The notes beneath the pieces are model-generated. The model did no database searches and had not been told where the DNA came from. It saw only the letters and a program-made list of their open reading frames with translations. This document shows positions 14,118 through 17,750 of a DNA stretch of 17,750 nt, piece by piece; the stretch's first letter is position 1; the number at the start of each line of letters is the position of its first letter. The stretch covers positions 1 through 17,750 of the forward strand of contig JBMFOH010000033.1 in NCBI GenBank assembly GCA_049969715.1, written 5' to 3'. This DNA is from JBMFOH01 sp049969715 [NCBI: bacterium]. GTDB taxonomy: Bacteria > DUMJ01. The translations under genes were made by a program, and so were the position numbers.

Positions 14118-17100
14118 ATGAGAAATATAAGAGGAAAAGAGGAAAATAGTTTTAGAAGAAACTATTTTAGGCTCTTTATATTTGTATCTCTTCTCTGTGT
14201 CTTCTCCTTTACAGAAGTAACCAGGGGGGATCCTCAATTAATTAGGTGGGATTTTAATAAAGATTCTGAAGACTGGACTCCTACACATAGCCTTTCTCAA
14301 TTTATAGTTAAAGATGGGATTCTTTATACTGAAGTTGCTGGATTCGATCCGTATATGCATAGTCCTATTCTAGATCTAGATGCTAAGACCCATTATCTAT
14401 TGGAGATTAGAACTGCCGTAGATAAGGGCTCTGAGATGAGCATCTATTGGATTACTGATGAATCTCCTAATTGGGCAGAGGATAAGAAGATGAACTTTAA
14501 GATTATTCCAGACAATGAGTTCCATACATATAGGGTAGATATAGGTGTGCATAAGAAGTGGTTAGGAAAGATTAGACAATTTAGGTTGGACTTAGAACCA
14601 CCAGATACTAATGGAGCTCATATAAGGATAGATTATGTACAACTTGGGATATCATCTTCTAAGGTGGAGGTATATAGTATGAATATCGGAACAGGCGTTC
14701 CTAGGCCAGGAAAATCATTCCCTCTATATGTAACTATTAAAAATCCAAGCGGTGAAGTCTTTAAAGATGTCTCTTTAAAAGTAAAAGTACTAGATAAAAT
14801 CTTTTCTGAGTTGGTAAAGGAGATTCAATCTCGAGATACAAAGACTCTTAGTTTTAATGTTAAATTCGATAAGGAAGGTGTTTATAAGATCCCAATTGAG
14901 GTAACCTCTGAAAGTAAGGTTATAGATAAAGGGGATATAAATATCCTAGTAACACGGGATAATCTTTTTGAACAATCTCCTAAGGATATAACATTAGAGA
15001 ACAGTAAGATATTTATACGATTTGCTAGGGTTCCATTTGGTTTTACAACCGCCCTAATCTATGGGAAGAAAGATAATAAATTAGAATTACTTTCAGTTAT
15101 ACATCCTCTTTCTTCGATTACCTATACTGAGCCTGAAGGAAATAGGGTAACAGATATCCTGTGCCCTTCAACAGTAAGGAAGGAAGGCAATAAAGTAGTG
15201 TTTGAAGGGGAGAACAACTTATATAGGTATAAGATAACTATTGAAAAGACAAAAGACGACGAAATAATCAATACCGATTACGAATTGGGTGCAAAAGGAG
15301 ATATAAGGCTTATAAGATTTGATGGTCCATTTCTCCGTGTAGGAGAAGGCTCTTTTGGAGCTAAGAAAATATCTGCATTATTCCCTGGGTTAGAATGGTT
15401 AGTAGGGGAAGAAAGGTCATCTAGTACATTAGATGCTATGGAGCCTTTTAATATGAGGCTTGTCCCTAATCCTCATAAAATAACCGTCCCCTGTATGGGG
15501 ATAGAGTCTAATAACTATCTCATAGGGTTATTATGGAAAGGGGAAGACAACCAGCCTGCTAGTATTTTTTGTTCACCTAATTGGTATGAAAATCAAGAGA
15601 ATCATCTACTGGGGTTATTTTTTCCCTATGTTCCAAATTATGTAAAGGAGAATAAGACATATGCTGATGTTCCATATGTTCTTAGACCAGGAGATAAGAT
15701 AAGTATAGGATCAAAAATACTTATAAGCTATAACAGAACTATTTTAGACCTGGTCCCAAAATGGCTTAGTTTATATGGTTCTTTAGATGTGAAATTCCCT
15801 CGTTCTCTTGAAGAAGAGATAAGATTATGTGAAGAAGGTTATAAAGGTATATGGGAGCCAAATGCTCCTGGATGGCCTCATGCTATCCCTGGTAATTGGA
15901 CTCCATCACCATATCCAAAAGATGCCTTTCTTCTTTATATAGGTAGTATTTTTACAAAAGATAAAGAAGCAAAAAGGATGGCTGATACTGTAATAAATCT
16001 TCTTATAAAGGAGCCTTATAAACTTTCTGATCCTGGAGGGAGCCATATATATGAGTTTCAATTGCCATTTATAATAGGTAGATTACCACAATCGTTAGGG
16101 GCATTTAAAGATTTTGTCTCGACATATCTTTCATCACAGAAGCCTGATGGAAGCTTTGTATATTCGTCTAGTATGTCTATGCAAGAGAAGAGATTAGGAG
16201 AAGAAGGAGAAACGAATGTTGGTCTTTGTGCTGTGCCAGCGTCAGTAATCCTCCGATACGCCAGAGTTACTGGAGATGATACCTTCCTAAAGGCAGGACT
16301 AATGGCGTTAGAATTTATGAAAAATTTTAGAGTTCCTAGAGGGGCTCAAGTATGGGAAGTCCCTGTCCATACACCAGATATATTGGCATCTGCACGAGCA
16401 GTTGATGCCTACCTTGAGGGTTATATAATAACAGGTAACAGTGAATATTTAGATAAAGCTGTGTATTGGGCTGAGACAGGATTACCATTTGTCTATTTAT
16501 GGGGTAGAAGTGATAGACCTGTAATGAAATATTCCACTATTCCAGTATTTGGAGCTACGTTCTTCAATTATCCTTGGTTTGGATATCCTGTACAATGGAA
16601 TGGACTTGTCTATGCTTATGAACTATTGAGGCTAGCTAGGTATGATAATAGTTTTCCTTGGAAAGATATAGCTACCGGAATCTTAGCCAGTGGTATGTAT
16701 CAGCAGATGACAAGTGGTGAGTATAAAGGTCTATATCCTGATTCTTGGGATCTAGAGAATAATCTCCCTAGAGGTCCATATATAAATCCTGAAGATCTAT
16801 TAAAGCCTTTATATCTACTAATGGGAATAAAATCAGACCTAGATACTAAGGTTATTAATTTTAGAGAGAACAATGTACATATTACAACTGTTGCCAGGAT
16901 AAAGGATATTAATGCTACAGATAGATGTATAGAGGTTACTATAGATAATATCTCTATCAAAGAAAAATATCTGTTAATAACAAAAGTTGATAGACCTAAG
17001 TCTATCCTTCTAGATGGCAAAGAGATAAAAGAGCTATTAGAATTAGAGGTTCAGCCTATTGGATATAAATATTATAAAGACTACAAGTGGTTAGTAGTAA

Positions 17101-17144
17101 AAGTAGACGGGGGTTCGATGATTAGGTTAGCTATTAACTTCTAA
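14118..17144 (+). CDS. Large secreted modular protein, predicted glycoside hydrolase or lyase of unassigned family
   Basis: 1008 residues. Residues 1-37 are a signal peptide: basic start, hydrophobic LFIFVSLLCVFSF, cleavage plausible after TRG. Residues 40-180 look like a jelly-roll carbohydrate-binding domain (WDFNKDSEDW near the start, IRIDYVQLG at the end). Residues 183-280 form an Ig/CARDB-like sandwich. Residues 290-545 are a large beta-rich domain; 560-905 are helical with spaced G-x-F/E-x-A repeats and Trp/Tyr-rich loops (EPNAPGWPHAIPGNWTP at 580-596, QVWEVPVHTPDILASARAVDAY at 744-765), as in (alpha/alpha)6-toroid glycosidases; 915-1008 return to beta. The start codon lacks a good ribosome site (GGTAGAAG). 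I do not recognise a named family and cannot assign catalytic residues. The place next to galT-galK suggests action on a galactose-containing glycan. An epimerase or a non-catalytic surface protein remains possible. Confidence 0.75.
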   Translation: MRNIRGKEENSFRRNYFRLFIFVSLLCVFSFTEVTRGDPQLIRWDFNKDSEDWTPTHSLSQFIVKDGILYTEVAGFDPYMHSPILDLDAKTHYLLEIRTAVDKGSEMSIYWITDESPNWAEDKKMNFKIIPDNEFHTYRVDIGVHKKWLGKIRQFRLDLEPPDTNGAHIRIDYVQLGISSSKVEVYSMNIGTGVPRPGKSFPLYVTIKNPSGEVFKDVSLKVKVLDKIFSELVKEIQSRDTKTLSFNVKFDKEGVYKIPIEVTSESKVIDKGDINILVTRDNLFEQSPKDITLENSKIFIRFARVPFGFTTALIYGKKDNKLELLSVIHPLSSITYTEPEGNRVTDILCPSTVRKEGNKVVFEGENNLYRYKITIEKTKDDEIINTDYELGAKGDIRLIRFDGPFLRVGEGSFGAKKISALFPGLEWLVGEERSSSTLDAMEPFNMRLVPNPHKITVPCMGIESNNYLIGLLWKGEDNQPASIFCSPNWYENQENHLLGLFFPYVPNYVKENKTYADVPYVLRPGDKISIGSKILISYNRTILDLVPKWLSLYGSLDVKFPRSLEEEIRLCEEGYKGIWEPNAPGWPHAIPGNWTPSPYPKDAFLLYIGSIFTKDKEAKRMADTVINLLIKEPYKLSDPGGSHIYEFQLPFIIGRLPQSLGAFKDFVSTYLSSQKPDGSFVYSSSMSMQEKRLGEEGETNVGLCAVPASVILRYARVTGDDTFLKAGLMALEFMKNFRVPRGAQVWEVPVHTPDILASARAVDAYLEGYIITGNSEYLDKAVYWAETGLPFVYLWGRSDRPVMKYSTIPVFGATFFNYPWFGYPVQWNGLVYAYELLRLARYDNSFPWKDIATGILASGMYQQMTSGEYKGLYPDSWDLENNLPRGPYINPEDLLKPLYLLMGIKSDLDTKVINFRENNVHITTVARIKDINATDRCIEVTIDNISIKEKYLLITKVDRPKSILLDGKEIKELLELEVQPIGYKYYKDYKWLVVKVDGGSMIRLAINF

Positions 17145-17150
17145 GGAGGT
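17143..17150 (+). promoter_or_regulatory. Orphan Shine-Dalgarno site
   Basis: AAGGAGGT, a perfect match to the anti-Shine-Dalgarno, overlaps the stop codon of the secreted protein gene. No start codon leads to an open frame behind it: the first ATG (17173) reads two codons and stops. It suggests that a translationally linked gene once followed. Confidence 0.5.
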
Positions 17151-17198
17151 TTAGATAATAGAAGAGATTAGGATGCTGTAGCCTCTCGGAAACTCCCC

Positions 17199-17227
17199 TT
17201 GACAAATGTGGGGGGGTAAAATATAGA
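17199..17227 (+). promoter_or_regulatory. Strong promoter of an unidentified transcript
   Basis: Perfect -35 TTGACA (17199-17204), 17-base spacer containing a run of seven G, and TATAGA (17222-17227, 4 of 6). Transcription would start near 17234. No protein gene follows on this strand. Confidence 0.5.
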
Positions 17228-17233
17228 TAGATT

Positions 17234-17353
17234 TATTATGAAGATAGTATCCCCAGGCTATAGGAGCCTATAAAGAAGGGGAACGCACCTTGAAAGTTGA
17301 ATATTGGAGTAAAAAGAACAATTAGCTACTAAGAGACCTTTCTTGTAGTCTCT
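17234..17353 (+). other. Structured non-coding segment resembling an rRNA operon leader
   Basis: The stretch 17145-17390 has no protein gene. Downstream of the promoter at 17199 it holds a hairpin, CCCC-AGGCT-loop-AGCCT-spacer-GGGG (17251-17281), then ACCTTGAAAGTTGAATA (17287-17303), close to the boxA-like motif that precedes or separates rRNA genes in Firmicutes and relatives, and a second hairpin AGAGAC/GTCTCT (17332-17353). No 16S start is seen before the transposase remnant begins. An rRNA leader is an inference from motif order; a stand-alone small RNA or part of an insertion-sequence end is also possible. Confidence 0.3.
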
Positions 17354-17390
17354 CTTATACTTTAAACTTGAACTTTCGATAATCTTAAGT

Positions 17391-17750
17391 CTAAGCTGCT
17401 TTTTGCGCCAAACTAGCTAGTTTCCCAACTATGTTAGGTCTAGAAAAGTCTATCCAGGCATCTAGATGGATGTTTATACATATAAAAGCTATCCTCCATA
17501 TCCATTGCTTTCTACTATAGACCCTAGCGGACTCTAACTTATAGTCTATTAATATACGCTTCATGCATCTTTCTGCCGAAGACCGATACTTACTATAGAT
17601 ATCCTCCCATAACTTAGACTCTTTAGCTATCCCAACCCCATCTAGCTGAAGGATCGGAGAAACGTCTCTTACATCTACGATGTCTGATACCTTTTTTAGA
17701 ACACTCACAGGTCTTTTTGCCATAGGGATTAGAGGGAGATTCAACTGGCG
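17391..17750 (-). mobile_element. C-terminal part of a DDE transposase, 5' end outside window
   Basis: 119 C-terminal residues are visible and the frame is open to the right edge, so the gene starts beyond 17750; the TTG/ATG codons near the edge are internal. The segment YRSSAERCMKRILIDYKLESARV followed by RKQWIWRIAFICINIHLDAW fits the C-terminal end of IS4-type transposases, where R-x3-E carries the third catalytic acid and the rest is a helix after the RNase H fold. A family name cannot be assigned safely. The element end should lie in 17150-17390, but the terminal inverted repeat cannot be recognised without the other end. Confidence 0.6.

Noticed and set aside
16700-17020. 106-codon open frame opposite the secreted protein gene
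   Set aside because: No domain and no start signals; sense strand is a continuous 1008-residue protein.
17175-17217. Inverted CCCC/GGGG around the TTGACA at 17199 as a terminator of the secreted protein gene
   Set aside because: Stem is only four to six pairs with an 11-base loop and is followed by TAAAATA, not a T-tract.
17145-17390. tRNA, SRP RNA or CRISPR repeats in the right-hand non-coding stretch
   Set aside because: No cloverleaf or T-loop sequence, no SRP core motif and no repeated units were found.

Overview
The window looks like a chromosomal segment of a free-living bacterium with an AT-rich genome. Arginine is mostly AGA/AGG and isoleucine often ATA, a bias common in AT-rich thermophiles, and most genes have clear Shine-Dalgarno sites (AGGAGG or GAGGTGAT types) and sigma70/sigmaA-type promoters. 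No marker gene fixes the phylum, so 'thermophile-like bacterium of uncertain phylum' is as far as the sequence goes.

Layout. (1) 1-469, minus strand: a HEPN/MNT toxin-antitoxin pair, the MNT gene running off the left edge. (2) 470-792: a 323-base divergent regulatory region with a promoter for each side, a short extragenic palindrome and an inverted repeat over one -35 box. (3) 793-7537, plus strand: a surface-glycan operon with a DegT-type sugar aminotransferase, a membrane-anchored nucleotide-sugar 4,6-dehydratase, a truncated GT4 glycosyltransferase fused out of frame into a GT2 glycosyltransferase gene, and two intact GT4 glycosyltransferases. (4) 7538-11244, minus strand: gnd and zwf (oxidative pentose phosphate enzymes), then a polyprenyl glycosylphosphotransferase that meets the glycan operon tail to tail with no gap. 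(5) 11362-14035, plus strand: an OsmC-family protein, then galT and galK with overlapping ends. (6) 14118-17144: a large secreted modular protein with a beta-sandwich/alpha-toroid architecture typical of glycoside hydrolases or lyases, with its own near-consensus promoter. (7) 17145-17750: a non-coding stretch with an orphan Shine-Dalgarno site, a strong promoter and an rRNA-leader-like segment, then the 3' part of a transposase gene on the minus strand, cut by the right edge.

How the genes fit together. The dehydratase and aminotransferase can make a 4-amino-4,6-dideoxy sugar nucleotide of the Pgl (bacillosamine-like) type, the glycosylphosphotransferase would load the first sugar on a polyprenyl phosphate, and the GT2/GT4 enzymes would extend it. 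No acetyltransferase, flippase, polymerase or oligosaccharyltransferase is in the window. GalT and GalK carry out the Leloir conversion of galactose (galE and galM are not here), and the neighbouring secreted protein could release the sugars they use. The most notable points are the broken GT4 gene, the unclassified secreted enzyme, the divergent gnd/osmC promoters sharing one -35 hexamer, and the rRNA-leader-like segment abutting an insertion sequence.
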